A stretch of 64,000 bases of DNA from Gymnopilus junonius (Eukaryota > Basidiomycota > Agaricomycetes > Agaricales > Galerinaceae). Made by a program: the position numbers and the translations under genes. Below the pieces are notes generated by a model, which saw nothing but the letters and a program-made list of their open reading frames with translations, made no database searches and was not told the DNA's origin. The stretch is from the NCBI GenBank assembly GCA_015501075.1, contig JADNYJ010000030.1:62001-126000 (forward strand), in the 5' to 3' direction. The first letter of the stretch is position 1. Each line of letters opens with the position of its first letter. Below are positions 22,330 through 34,163 of this stretch, piece after piece.

Positions 22330-23283
22330 TTAAGAAATCCAGAGGTTAGAATAGAGGTTTGGATTAACCTGCGCTTTTTTCTGTTTTCTCTGAGGCTTTT
22401 GACCTTGTGTCTTAGCCGTCGTGTTTGTGTCTGATTTCTTGCGCCTGCAGTCGTCCCCACTATGGCCAAAATAGCCACAGTTAGAGCAGCGCTCCTTGCC
22501 CAGGTGCCGGCACTCTTCCGTCATGTGATTCTGCCGGCCACAATGTTTACAGCCTTGGGAGCCGCTAATTCGGTTCACCAACTTGCGCTTCTTGCCGTTG
22601 GTCGGTCCGGTGACTTGATTGACTTGATCCGAGACCAGGCCACGGTCCCGTCGGTGCTGGTATTCCTCGATTAGGATGCCAATGAAGTCCTGCGACTTAA
22701 CTTTTCGCTTGGACTCATTTTCGTCTGCGTCCTTGCGCTTCGTAATGTAAGGGTCAGTGAATATATCCCAGGAAGGGGGCAAAGACGAAGCAATTATGGT
22801 TTTGAACTGATTATCAGAGATCCGAAAATCGTCATCATCCATATTGTTTAGTCTCTCCCATAGCTTCTTGAGTTTATTGAGGTGATCTGTGATGTCATCG
22901 CCCTCATTAGCGCACGTACATAATAGATTGCGCTGAATTGAGATTGCGATGTAATGACCCTTTGCGTCATGGACTGATGCGAGATTGTCCCACATCTCCT
23001 TGGCGGTCTTGGTGCTCTGGGCATGGACTAGTTGGTTGTCCGAAATGTTGTTGAGAATAATAGTCTGGGCGAAGGAATCATTAAAATTCCAAGCCTCTAA
23101 CTCCTCCGCAGATGTTGCCGCGTCAGGCTTTGGCACTAGTCCCTGAACATAATCCATGACGCAGCAAACTTTGAGTGCACTGACTATTCTAGTCTTCCAT
23201 GCGGTCCAGTTGCTGTCGCCGAGGGGTTCAGTGAGCTTAGTTATCGCCGCGCCTACACGCGTGTCAACCTTGGTGATCGCCAT
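22330..23283 (-). CDS. copia-type retrotransposon Gag (pol missing)
   Basis: An intact single-exon frame of about 317 residues from ATG 23281-23283 (MAITKVDTRVGAAITKL). It carries the copia Gag/UBN2 signature (LGDSNWTAWKTRIVSAL; AKEMWDNLASVHDAKGHY; DDITDHLNKLKKLWERLNN). A C-terminal pair of zinc knuckles follows: a canonical CX2CX4HX4C (CKHCGRQNHMTEEC) and CSNCGYFGHSGDDC. The frame stops at TAA 22330-22332 right after NPNLYSNLWIS, which is where copia polyproteins normally continue into the protease D-S-G motif. No protease, integrase, reverse transcriptase or RNase H text follows. This is therefore a 3'-truncated element rather than a full copy. The lack of stops over 950 bp suggests recent insertion or retention. 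Confidence 0.85.
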   Translation of the reverse strand: MAITKVDTRVGAAITKLTEPLGDSNWTAWKTRIVSALKVCCVMDYVQGLVPKPDAATSAEELEAWNFNDSFAQTIILNNISDNQLVHAQSTKTAKEMWDNLASVHDAKGHYIAISIQRNLLCTCANEGDDITDHLNKLKKLWERLNNMDDDDFRISDNQFKTIIASSLPPSWDIFTDPYITKRKDADENESKRKVKSQDFIGILIEEYQHRRDRGLVSDQVNQVTGPTNGKKRKLVNRISGSQGCKHCGRQNHMTEECRHLGKERCSNCGYFGHSGDDCRRKKSDTNTTAKTQGQKPQRKQKKAQVNPNLYSNLWIS

Positions 23284-23397
23284 CACGAATCTTGATTTTG
23301 TTAAATATAGACTTGGTGTGAATCTGTTCACTTCGTTTGAGAGACTTTAAACGCTATTGGAGTTGTTAAAAGCCGGGGCCCATAACCCTTTGGGATT

Positions 23398-23597
23398 TGA
23401 TACAGTGTACGTAGGTAGACTAATACAGCGGGTGTTCTCCTGTGAAGGAAGATGGTGGTTGAGGTGTAAGATAAATTATATTCCGTCTTTGCTGGACGAT
23501 CGCTTATATACTACATATCTCGATCACATACTATCTAAGGTAATTGTTCGTTCTCCGACTCAATCTGGGTCATCGGATTGCCGGTGCATGCCCAACA
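23398..23597 (-). repeat. copia 5' LTR (solo left with gag)
   Basis: In gag orientation this 200-bp stretch starts TGTTGGGCATGCACC and ends CACTGTATCA, the TG...CA ends of an LTR. It holds a central TATA-like box (GTATATAAGC, about 23500-23510 in reverse). A few bases past its 3' end lies GTTATGGGCCC (plus-strand 23376-23386), like the primer-binding site of copia elements primed by an internal fragment of initiator-Met tRNA. The gag start follows about 90 bp on. No matching second LTR was seen in 21.8-22.3 kb. Confidence 0.65.
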
Positions 23598-24834
23598 TAT
23601 TTTCGCACTTCTTTTGGCGCTCATTGCTGCTGCTTTTTCTCAAGGCATTGTGGAATACAATGTCATCAACGACTGCCCCGTTCCTTAAAATTGTACATAA
23701 ATGGCCAACTGGACGGTACAGTCACCAATGGCTCGAGCGAGTTCAAAATTCTCGGTCCTTCCATTACGAGCTTCTACACCGACTTAAACGGTGGAAATGC
23801 AAACGGCTCACTGTCCACACAGGCTAATTTCAACGCAGCGGTGAATATTGCAAATAATAGGCTGCACAATAATCCGCGACGCTGAAGACTCTTCTAGACC
23901 AATCAGTTCATGTGGTACTATATTGTCAAAAATGCGGACAGCTTCAACACCGGCGTCGAGATTTTGGCTGTGGGTCAAACTGCCGTAAGTTTCCTGCCTT
24001 CTTCCAGATCCCCCCCTCCTACTCCGATTTCATAGGCCAATGGAAAATGTGAAACTGTCGAATGTAATGAGGCATCGTGCAATACTGCTTTCACAGCGGC
24101 TAATGCGCCAACGAGCTTTACCACACCGACACCACCTCTAAATCAATGCGCCAAGGTGGGTGTCGTATACAATGTGACGTGAGTAGTATCCTCACCTGGC
24201 AAAATCCTGAATTTTATGTCTTTTATTAGATTCTGCCCCGGAAAATTCCTTCCTGGAAATACGCCAAGTTCAACAACCATTCATCCTGATTTCGACGATA
24301 CGAAGTGCTTAGATGTCCAAGGTGCTGTCTATGAGAACGGCACACCTGTTCAGATGTAGGTCGTCTATTATTGTCAGGAGATTAATTGACACTGAGTGGC
24401 CAGATAGTTTCGACTGCAATGGAACCGGAGCACAGCAATGGGAACTGACGAGGGGATCAACCAAAGTCAAAGTCGCAGGGCAAAACTTTTGCCTTGACGC
24501 TGGTTCCAGTGAGCAAGATTTTGATCATCACTGAGCAGTGCCATCTTATCCAAACTCAAATAGCGCCAGCGAACGGTGTCAGTATGAAAATATGGGAGTG
24601 CTTCGACAATCTTCCCGCCCAACAGTGGTTCTATACTGACGACAACCGCATCGCATTGGAAAATCAAGGCCAGTAAATTCTATCTCTCTTATGAACTTCT
24701 GAATTTATTCATGCTGGAATTTGCTAGGATTCTGTCTTGACCTTAATAATGGAATCACAACCAACGGCAACAAAGTGCAAACTTGGCAGTGCACCGACTG
24801 GGACAACTTTCAGATTTGGAGTGCTGAAGCTTGA
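23598..24834 (+). pseudogene. secreted protein with ricin-B-type beta-trefoil lectin repeats, 5' end disrupted
   Basis: Exon 1 reads as a signal peptide (FALLLALIAAAFSQG) and then EYNVINDCPVP, but without an in-frame ATG. The only nearby ATG (23588) lies inside the LTR and is out of frame. A one-base frame change is needed near 23684 to reach LYINGQLDGTVTNGSS. Later exons are sound: YYIVKNADSFNTGVEIL (about 23912-23960), FCPGKFLPGNTPSST, TKCLDVQGAVYENGTPV. Three QxW-type trefoil units follow (GAQQWEL, PAQQWFY, and FCLDLNNGITTNGN ending DNFQIWSAEA), with stop 24832-24834. The beta-trefoil is a carbohydrate-binding module found in many fungal secreted proteins; no catalytic toxin domain is present. 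As it stands this copy looks inactive. Confidence 0.7.
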
Positions 24835-25886
24835 GGTATTGCCTCTCAAGGACTTAAGCTTGTAGAGTCGCATCATTTCTATACCACACTATGATTTTGT
24901 CTGCAGTCTGGACAGAAGCTGTATTATAGTATGGTGCATTATCATGATACAAGTCGAAATGTAGGGTAATTCTACTCGTGGGTCGCAAAGGTATCGAACG
25001 CACATGTGATATATGTCCACAAAGTATCACTATCACTATCACATTGAAGTAATTTCAATAGGGCGCCTTCCACATAATGCAGTGATCTCAACAGGCTGAG
25101 GAAGATATGGTGGACGCTTTGAAATTTGAACCGACATGGTGTATCGCTGATCCCTGCACGACGCCGACGTGCTTCGTAAGCATATGAAGTAGTGGGTCTT
25201 GAAGCTTGTGCCTTGGAGCATTGCCGTTGAAAAAGAAACGCCGAAGATAAACAGCGATGACGAGACACAATCTGACGGCCTCAAAAGCATATGCACACGG
25301 CAAAAGAAATCCACAAGATTAAAAATAATTTGCCGCATTAACCCGTATAAAATATAAGCACCCATTAAATGGGCACTCTTACACAGCGCAGCAAAACAAT
25401 TTTAAACAAAGCAAGTAAAGAAATCGACAGCAACAACGACGATTAACGAAAGAAAGAAAAAAGATGATAGAAGGCAAGCGACATCATAAGGGTAATTCAG
25501 TCGTTAGCGTACGTACGTACCAGATGTGGTGTGGTACAGTGTGGTCCCTCATTAGGAGCGAGGTCGGGTGCTCGGGTGTAAAGAAGGCGTTAGAGTAGCA
25601 ATATAGTGTGGGTGGTGTGGTGTGGTGTGGGTGGTGTACGTAGTTGTATTAGCGGATCACAGATGGAAGGGACTCGAGAGAGTCCAGGGGTCATTAGGTG
25701 ATGCGGACGAACGTCATATGTTGAGCTGCATCCATATAGGATGCGGCTGCCACTCCGGGTGGACTAGTGTGTGATCGGAGGGTATGCCGGGTCAGGAAAA
25801 AGGTAGAGTAGGCTGGAGTAATGGAAGAGCAAATCGCTGAGTGAGCAGGTCGGAGAATAGGTAGGTATGGGATAAGGGTGAAGAGG
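24835..25886. other. intergenic with GT-rich simple repeat
   Basis: About 1 kb without a recognised gene. At about 25533-25636 runs of GTGTG and GGTGTGGTGTGG form an imperfect simple repeat, preceded by a short CGTACGTACGTAC palindrome near 25509. Confidence 0.5.
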
Positions 25887-27704
25887 CTAGTCGAACATTC
25901 CATCCATAACGTCGAACGGTTTCCTAGAACAAGAGTTGTGAGTACAGTAGTATGCACTTCAGAAGTTAAACATACCTGGGCGAGCGCCGCACAATACTGT
26001 AGTCGACATGTAAGCCTTCACTGGTCTCCTTGCGAGTGATGACAATTTCCTTGAATGGGTCAAATGCATTGAACTTGTCCACACGATCCAGGACACGTAG
26101 GTTAGGACAGGCCTGGACGAGATCTAGGATAAGCTCGTGCATGTCTGGTCGGGAGTTCGCCACCGAGGACCAAAGGCCCAGTCCACGGAACACCTCCAGT
26201 TTAGGGAACTTCGGTAGGATGTCAAGCCACTTTTCCTAACGATGAAGGTGAAATGTCAGCTAATTCATGTAAGAAGAAAAAAAAGGAGCGCAAACCCTAG
26301 TCACAGATAACGGGTAGGGGTTATCCGTAGGCAAATGAAAGCTTGGTAACGAAAGCCATTCAATGTTGGGAAACGTTGCGGCGATCTCGTGAAGTGTAGA
26401 GATGTCGCCAAACGTATGTAGTTTGAGCCTTCTTAGACTTTGCTTATCGATGAACTTGAGGTCCAGCAGTGTTTGAGCATCCAAGGACTTGACGTCCAGA
26501 TTCTCAATTTTCCGCTGGATTGTCACAGGCGCCGAAGTAGGCTCACCCGGGACCGGAGTAACCGCCGCCACCGGAGTAGAAGGGGGCGTCATTAGGTTCA
26601 CAGCATAGGATCCAAATTCTGGGTCATTAAGGGCCATAGCAAACTGCCTATTCGATCGAAGAGACTTGAGATTAGGTAGAGCGTCTGGCGCAATAGAAGG
26701 GATTCCGACGGGTGACCAATCGAGGACCTCGATCGAGGGATGGTTCTGTAGGAAAATGGTGCGAGAACGATCAATTCCCAAGGACGCCGCTCCAGCCTGC
26801 AATACGAGCTTGAGATGCTTCAGATTTGGCAGGCGACATTCCATAAGGTGGTGGAATTCGAGTGGGACTTCCAAGTACTATTTGTATTATTGAATTAATG
26901 AAAGGGATCAGATTAATCAGACCGGAACGTGAACCAAAATGTGGTGCTTACCTCGAGGTTAGGGGACTTTGCCAGGAGATTGTAGATGTGCTTCGAGTTC
27001 CCAAGTCTGGCCCAAGTATCGCCAGCAAGTGATAGTGACCGCAAATTAGCTAATTTCCAGACCTATAAAGCAGAGTTAAAATTTTAGACACCACTATCGG
27101 ATTGGGTAATTACCGGGTAGGTTGTGCTGTTGAGGTCGATAGCAGAGTTCAAAGCATGCAGAGCGAACTTTCCATGAAGACTGATATGTTCCAGCATCGG
27201 AAGGTGAGATATGGCGGTCAGTACTTGGTTCTCATGGAGGGGGTGGGAAGTCGGCCGTTGCTGTCCTGCAACGCCCATCCAGGACCAAGTAAAGACCCGT
27301 AAGCGCCTCATATGGCCAAGTGCCCGACAGATGTTGCGTATCCTGACGCTTTCTTCATCATTGTCGGGGATTGCGTCGAGGTGCTTGTCAATGAGAGTGG
27401 TGGGATAGTGATCGGGGGCCCGTAAATTAGTCCGTTCACAAATGTGAACCTCCCTGACGTTTCGAGCCAGATCTGCCCGACGAGCGAGGTGAGCCCACAT
27501 AGCTGGATAAGTCCTTCGCACTCGCAGTATCCGGTACTGCGTATGATGAGGAATGACCAAGGCGGCGCACACCCGCGACGCAAGCGCGAATGCTACCAAG
27601 TCGCTGTGCTCATCGAGCTCAGAAACGATTTCTTCGAGAATTTCATCTGGGAGGCGAAGGAGAGGCGGCATTCTTCCACTTTGCTTCAACAAGAAATGGG
27701 GCAT
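25887..27704 (-). CDS. F-box / leucine-rich-repeat-like protein
   Basis: ATG 27702-27704 (a second in-frame Met at about 27671) leads into an F-box, LLRLPDEILEEIVSELDEHS, with ALASRVCAALVIPHHTQYR following. The rest of exon 1 and the next exons give irregular leucine-rich text (ISHLPMLEHISLHG; WKLANLRSLSLAGD at about 27045; LEFHHLMECRLPNLKHLKL; TLHEIAATFPNIEWLSL). The short last exon reads KPFDVMDGMFD, stop 25887-25889. The frame is clean across five or six exons. F-box proteins recruit substrates to SCF ubiquitin ligases through Skp1; agaricomycetes carry very large, fast-evolving families of this type, mostly without known targets. It is the first of four F-box/LRR-type loci in this window. 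Confidence 0.8.
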
Positions 27705-29779
27705 TTGTCGAAAAAAAAGGAAAGGACGGAGAAAACGAAGAAAGGGAACAACCGCTTATGAGGGCGGAGGCAGAATGCCAGAGAATCGATCCTTTGGGAA
27801 TAAAGCGGCTTGTCCTTGTTAGGTTCCGTGGGCGTAGTCACTTGATTCTTCCCCTAATTCGGTAGTCTGAAGGCACTGAACAATGTCCCTTCCACTCATC
27901 GTGCAAGTGGCCTTGGAAACCAGCTTCAGCATCTCTAATCTGGCATTGTTCTGAGTGAAAGGAATAGCTGCACCCAGGGACCTTCAGGGAGTACAAGGTT
28001 CTATGGCAAACAAGGATGCAAGGAATATCGTAGCGATAAGCAGCCCGCAGGTGCCAAACGGGCCGGGTGACCGCACGTCCCTTGGATTTGCTTGAAGCTC
28101 ACGAGCTGGGCCTCAAAGGCCTTATGAAACACCAAGGGGTCGTATGAGTCTGTATGACAGTAAGTGACGAGGGAATGTATCACGGAGAGGCAAAGAGGTG
28201 AGTCAGATTTTCCCTGCTGCGGGGTTCAGCAGACGTCCTAACCCATCGACGATCTTGACGCCAGAATATCAGCATGCAGAGTAGCACCCTCACGTCTTGC
28301 AGCCATGCTTTAGATCATACTATTGGTCAGGATCAATGAGGTAGAACGAGCCTTTCGTCACATTTTGGCTGAGATTTTAATTGAGTGGGTGCCTAACGCT
28401 CCCGAAAATTTATGCGCCCAGAATGTCCAGTCAGCTGCGGAAAGGTTTACGTTGTCGATCCCCTCAAACATATGGCCGTAATCTTGTCCCCAACTGCTAG
28501 CCCAGAGAGCGGTAAGTTGCCCGACGTTGTCCATATCAGGAGAACAATGGCCGACTCACCACTCAAGGTCTCCCACGGCAGAATGCATTTCAAATCACGA
28601 AAATGAAGAAAATCCTTCCTTAACCAGATATCTCAGCGCCGTAAAGCAAAGCGTTGCCGAATATGAACAATAGGCGTATCTCAGGGGTGCACAGGGCTGC
28701 ATAGCAAAATAGTGAGTTGAAGCAAGAGGGAGAACTTGAAGAGGAGGTACTGATGCCATACCAAGGTCGGAAGCAAAGCGACGTGCATATATATAACCAT
28801 ACGCCTAAGTTGATCTGATGCCTCCGAGTTTAAAACGCCCTAAAGCTCATTGTGCTTTCAAATCCTCTTCGCGAAATAAAATGAGCCTTGCCGCGCTTTG
28901 TCCACCACGTTGCGTAGCTAAAAAAAGGTCGCCGATATGATATCGTTCCTTTTCAGGCTAATTAGTAGGACTGAACGACGGCTCTTCCCGATCAATCACA
29001 ATACTCCGAGGCATGGCGCACGCGAGTTCGCACAAATCTGTGATGCTGGAAATTGTGGCGAGGTGAGTCAGTCAGTAAAAGTCGCGTTTTTTAACGATCT
29101 CTAATGCCAGGAAAGCCGGAAGAAAGGTAACACAGTTTCTAAAGATATTAAACACTAGTTCGACAATTCAGAGCAGCAAATAAACCAATGAAAAATCTGA
29201 CGAGTCATTTATAAAGGCCACTACTTGGACACGGTACATCATGTGAAAAATTCTGCCACTGTCGTATAAAGACCGTCTCGGACGCGAAGCTTAGCTGCTT
29301 ACCCACCCCTTAGATGGAGATCTTGCTTTCTGTACATGTTACATGCGTACCAAGGGCGGAGATTTTGACTGCCGCAATGATAGAAATAGAGTCATAAAGG
29401 AGGCATCAACTGTCGTGTTGTGACGTTTGACGAATACCAGACAGCTCAGCATTGTCTGGTTAATAGTTGCATTGCCAGAGTCAGTAATTCCATATTGACA
29501 TACAGTACAGTGTAGAGTCGTTCCCCAACTGCATGGTGATTTATACCTGGTCTAGGTAAGCCAAACACATGTGCTTGACTCTTTTACAAAATACGGTATG
29601 CAATTAATAAGTCGGCGCCCATCTTAATACAGGTCCCCATTTCCGCTTTTTAAAGGAAAATAGTGACTGGATTTTTTTTTCCAACTTAATTTTTCTTTTG
29701 CAATTTACTGGAGTCGTATATTCTTCTGTACGACAGAGAAAAAAGTTTCAATAACAGCTCTACTTGATAAATAGCAAAA
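27705..29779 (-). other. about 2 kb without a confident gene; possible membrane-protein relic
   Basis: No complete gene is recognisable. On the minus strand between about 28800 and 28380 short hydrophobic stretches appear (MVIYMHVALLPTLVWHQYL; LLQLTILLCSP; EIRLLFIFGNALLYGAE), then LTALWASSWGQDYGHMF and ADWTFWAHKFSGALGTH. The order weakly recalls fungal wax-synthase-like (MBOAT) membrane proteins, but frames break between pieces and no start-to-stop model can be built. 28950-29779 shows nothing recognisable. Confidence 0.25.
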
Positions 29780-31546
29780 TCACGCACCTAGCCCCTTGGG
29801 CGCAGAAATTTCCAGATCCAGGATTTGCGCAATTCCGCAGCTATGGCATTTCTCTTGAGTATCTTCAGATCCGTTCGTCGTTACACATAAATCCTGTCTT
29901 CGCCGTACGTTCACCTCCATCGATTTATCCCAAAATTTTATAATCGCTGATTTACCCGTGTCGCAGCCTTTCAAATCGAGAACCTTTACCGGTAAATTGA
30001 GTTCTTGTCGTACTTCAAGCAAAGCAAGTAAGTAATCGAAAAAATCGACTTGTTCAAGACGGGTTAGAGTCCTAGGCTCATTTGTTTTCACACCTAAGAA
30101 TTTTTCAAGACGAGTTAGAACTTTCCAAGGCTCATCTGTTTTCACAGACAAGACTTCGAGTGAAGGGAAGAAATTAAGTTGTTCCTAAGTGAGTTCGTGG
30201 AGCAATTCAGTAGCATTCTTTGTCACATGAACAATGCGGATCGATGCACAGGCCCAGTATGAGATCGTTGCGCAGAAGATCACATTGAGGATTTTGGTGC
30301 AGTTCGATCGCGAAAGTGGTAATGGAGGATAATTGAGTAGCGGAAATGACATAACTCATAACGGAAGAGCGTATGACAGATGGTAGACTCTCGTCAGGAT
30401 GGACTTCGAAATGTAGTAATTGTCCAGTGGTCGCTGGTCCCATCGACGTTTCGATTGAAAATCGGCTTTTAGATAGAACTAATCTGAGGTTGGTGACTTT
30501 TCGAGTGCTGAAATAGTCCGCCGTATATCTCTTTAGTATATTCGTCATCGAAGACAACTTATCGTAGTGATTTGGCACATCTTTCGCCTTCCAATCGTAG
30601 GACGTCAATTGTAAAACGCAATCGGGGGGCGGAGAGATCGAATCGAGGACTTGAAGACATAATTGAAAGCGATTACAAAGGTCCAGCAAAACCAGGTTGG
30701 GAAGATCGATATGTTTCGTCGGAATGTTATCGGTGTTAAGATCAGTTGTAGCTTCAATTTTCAATGTTTCAAAAAGCGTCATCCTGTCGAGTAGCGGAAA
30801 AATATCTGCATTCGCCATCCAACCGATAACGAGTCCACGTAGCTGAGTGAGCCAGAGTGCATGAAGATGCCTGGGGAAAACAGGACAAAACATCACAAAG
30901 TTGCCACCTTCAGGTTTCTTTCCAGCATACAGCCTTGAGCCATAATAAGTAGACAATTGCGAGTTACCCAAGCTACGACTGCCAATGACGAGGATAAATT
31001 CTAGATTGGAAGCAGGATGCTTTTTCAACTTCTCAACGATGTTGGGTGATCCTCCCGTTGAAAAGGTTTTCAAGTCGACGTCCAGCTTTCGGATCCGATC
31101 CCAGTGTTCCACCAACAGAGAACGGAAAAAGTGCCTCGGCCTGTATGCCAGCCAATTCACATACCCACTGATGCAGAGGGGTGCACATCCGGTCCTTTTC
31201 ATGACTTCCTTTCTCCAATAATCCTTCTTCTGAACTAAGAGATTAGGGGTGATTGTAAGATAGCTTTGCGCCAGCGTTGACACACTTGCGAGGTACGACG
31301 AGCGGTTGTCAAAGGCAGGGCTTCGTCTGCGTCGCAGACACGATAATTTGGTGTGACTACAAAGCGGGTCTTGTGTTCCGTGTTGATCATGAAGATCGAG
31401 GTGAGTAGGGCGTCATTTAGCTTTGAGAACAATGGGATAGGAATTATAAGGGGGGGATATCTTCCCCCATGCTGTTTGAACAAGTCGTTCAAGCTGCGTT
31501 GAAACATGTCTAACCCCCCGTGCAAAGCTGTTCCACTGAGTATCAT
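29780..31546 (-). pseudogene. F-box/LRR-type protein, probable pseudogene
   Basis: The 5' part (ATG about 31544-31546) encodes LNDLFKQHGGRYPPLIIPIP, then an F-box-associated pattern with RRTSQVCQRWRKAILQSPLI. The frame then closes and resumes one base away as QKKDYWRKEVMKRTG, running about 1 kb of leucine-rich text (NLEFILVIGSRSLGNSQL; LTQLRGLVIGWMANAD; HIDLPNLVLLDLCNRF). Near 30230 the frame must change again to reach KNATELLHELT, which hits an in-frame TAG (30185-30187) before EQLNFFPSLEVLSV and a C-terminal exon (to 29780). The TAG is a substitution-type lesion, not an indel, which argues for true decay here. Related in style to the other F-box loci of this window. Confidence 0.6.
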
Positions 31547-32461
31547 GTGAGTTTTCACTTCCCATACGAGACCCTTTTCAGAACCCTGATGATAAATCCT
31601 TGAATATAATGTTAAGAGAGAAACCGTGATAAATGGTACGCTCGGCGGATGCAGAATGAAGATGGCTGGCAGGTAAGCACTTGCAAAGGCATGCAGCGAT
31701 TTGATACGTACTACTAAGTATGTGCAACTCGGAATGCACGTAGAAATATAACGGCTATTTCAACTGCGACTTGACAGAGGTTGGGGTGCAACTCGCAACT
31801 CGATGCTGTTCTATGTCAACGACCATTGTTGATTGCAATGTCGGACTGGTCAGACTCGCTTGAATGTCACTGCAAATCTTCCGTTGTTGATAACAATCGC
31901 GTGACCGTGGTGCTTTACACCATAAATAGCAATACTTTCCTAAAACAACGTTTTACCGAGAGCTCGATAATCCGCCGTGCCGGAGGTTGACAGAGAAGAC
32001 GGGATAAATTAAGCTACCCTACTTGTAATGTATAACTCGTACATTGAAATAAAAATATACAGCAACGGCGTCTTCTCCGTCCAAAACTTTGCGTTGTATT
32101 GTTGATTTTTTTCGGAAGTTTCTTCGTTTCTCTTGCTCGACTCCAGGTTCTGCATCCCTCCATTGACCGCCACTGCCGCCGCCTCTTCGTCTAGACTTTC
32201 CGTGTACCCGAAATGGGCCTTGGTTGCTCAACTTCAAGGTTGTCCTGGATGTGTTACGTGAGACTCTCGACATTCCCATTGCCCAAAGAGTTGCGCATGA
32301 GTCTTGACGCAATGGACGAAGCACCAGGGGTAGGTGTGGGCATGAGAGTAGGCATGGACCCTGGCTGTTTCAAACAATAACCTCCTCGCCTCCCAGGTCG
32401 TGACAACACCTCCCTCCTTCTCGCCACCTCTTCAAGAGTCAAGACCAGCGATCAACGTCAT
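31547..32461 (-). other. intergenic
   Basis: About 0.9 kb without a convincing gene. Minus-strand text such as LTLEEVARRREVLSRPGRRG near 32400 could be a fragment or UTR of the neighbouring low-complexity gene. Confidence 0.35.
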
Positions 32462-34163
32462 CTACACCGGCCCACCAGCACCAACACCAGCCCTTCTAGC
32501 CAATGCCCGCGCCCTTGCCCGCTCCATACTCTCTCTCAACTCAGGGCTCTCCCATACCTCCGAATCCTCCCTGCCCATAGAACGGCTTGGCGTCCCCACC
32601 GACGCAGAAATTAAGTTGGAAGAGGGGGAGGAGGGAGGAGGAGGAAGGGCGCTCTCGTACGACAGTCCTCGTACATGCCCGTGCCCGCCGGCTACTTTGA
32701 CAGAATAAGAAGACAACGAGGCTGAGAGCGATGCGCTAGGTGTGAACCCGCCTGAAGTTGACCTGAAGCTGTGGCGGATGTATATGAAGTTGCAGTGGAG
32801 GTGTAGCGTACGCCGACGCTGACACTGACACCGAAGCGGAGGCAGAGGAGGTGGAAGGGAAAGTCGACATCCTGGGAGAAGCCGAGATGGACCCAGAATA
32901 AGGATAAGATTGTGACTGCGATGTTGAAGGAAGCGGTGGAGGAGGCGGGACGATATTCCTCGGCCGGGTCTTCCTGACTGACCCCGCTCTTGAACGCGAT
33001 TTCGTACTTCCATTCCTCGACACCGACAACGACCGCCTCTCACCCTCACCTTCGTTGTCCTCTTCATCCTCCTCCCATCCACCCCGCCCATCATCCACCT
33101 CATCCTCCTTCGCCTCGCTCATAACAACCACTTCGGACTGCAGCGCCCTGCGCCCTTGCTCGATCAGCATGCTCAATTTGTCGCCTATCCAATCCATCTA
33201 GAAAATAATTATTAAATTAAGTCTTTATTCATTGATCATGAACTGATAAAAAAAGTTGATTCACCTTATCTTCAACACCACCACCCTCCTCTTGGCCTGC
33301 ACTGGAACCGGCACCCGCATCCGAACCTATCCCTAATCCAACCCCCCTCTCTCGTCCAAAATCAAACTCAGGCCTCACCCGCGGCGGCCGTGCAGCCCTC
33401 CTCACCGATCCCCGATGCACTCGAATGTCCAACAGGCCTCTTGACCCGTCTATTCTTCGAGCGAGGTGTGGGCAGCGTGGCGCCATCATCGGCTGCTGTT
33501 GGTGCTGAACAGGCGGCTTCCACGCCCCAGGATCGTAAGGGGGCGGAGGGACCTGTGGGTCAGAATCCGACCCTGGGGTGGAGGGCCGTCTGCGTGTTGG
33601 TGGTGGTGTAACGAGGAGGAAGAGGGGTGGGTGAGCTGTGCTTGGTGTTCTTTCCCTCTATCTCTCCATCTACAAAAAAAAATAAGGATGGGAATTAAAT
33701 AGACTAAAGAAATTAAATTCACTTACAGGCGATACACAGTAAGCCCCACAGCGGTGCCGATGAGCGCAGCGCTCACAGCGGTAGAAACGATCGATCCAGC
33801 GAGTCCTCTGCGTTTCTTAAGCGGAGGAGGGGCGTCTACGTGGAGGAGAAAGATGAGGGAGGGCATATCAGTGTGTTGGTCTCCTTGCACGAGTTGGGCA
33901 GTAGAATGGGTAGTAGAAAGAGAAAGGGTAGAAGAGGTGGGAGTAATAGGAAGAGGGAGGTACGAAACGGAAGAAATCGTAGAATGAAGAGGGGAAACGG
34001 GAGGAGATGGAGACGAAAGTGAAGGGGTAAGCGCAGGGCAGGATGTACGTCTGCGAATAAATCTACACGCGCGGAGTAAAGACAGGATACGGGAGTAAAT
34101 GACTCTCGTGATGGAAGGAATTTTGAAAGATTGTGTGGGTGTAAGGACAAAAATAGGGTGTTG
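32462..34163 (-). CDS. hypothetical Ser/Pro-rich protein with one membrane segment (frame uncertain)
   Basis: Not recognised. The 5' exon (to about 33725) is Ser/Pro/Thr-rich and then reads PPPLKKRRGLAGSIVSTAV followed by SAALIGTAVGLTVYRL. This is a basic stretch plus a Gly/Ala-rich hydrophobic helix typical of a single membrane anchor. The next exon (33690-33286) is Pro/His/Arg-rich and its best frame changes at least twice. After an intron the exon starting near 33197 reads MDWIGDKLSMLIEQGRRAL, then an acidic run and Ser-rich repeats. A further frame change near 32800 leads to SLSASLSSYSVKVAGG and a Glu/Arg-rich end, ARARALARRAGVGAGGPV, stop 32462-32464. The start codon is unclear. The hydrophobic helix and acidic/serine-rich tails are all that can be said. 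Confidence 0.35.
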
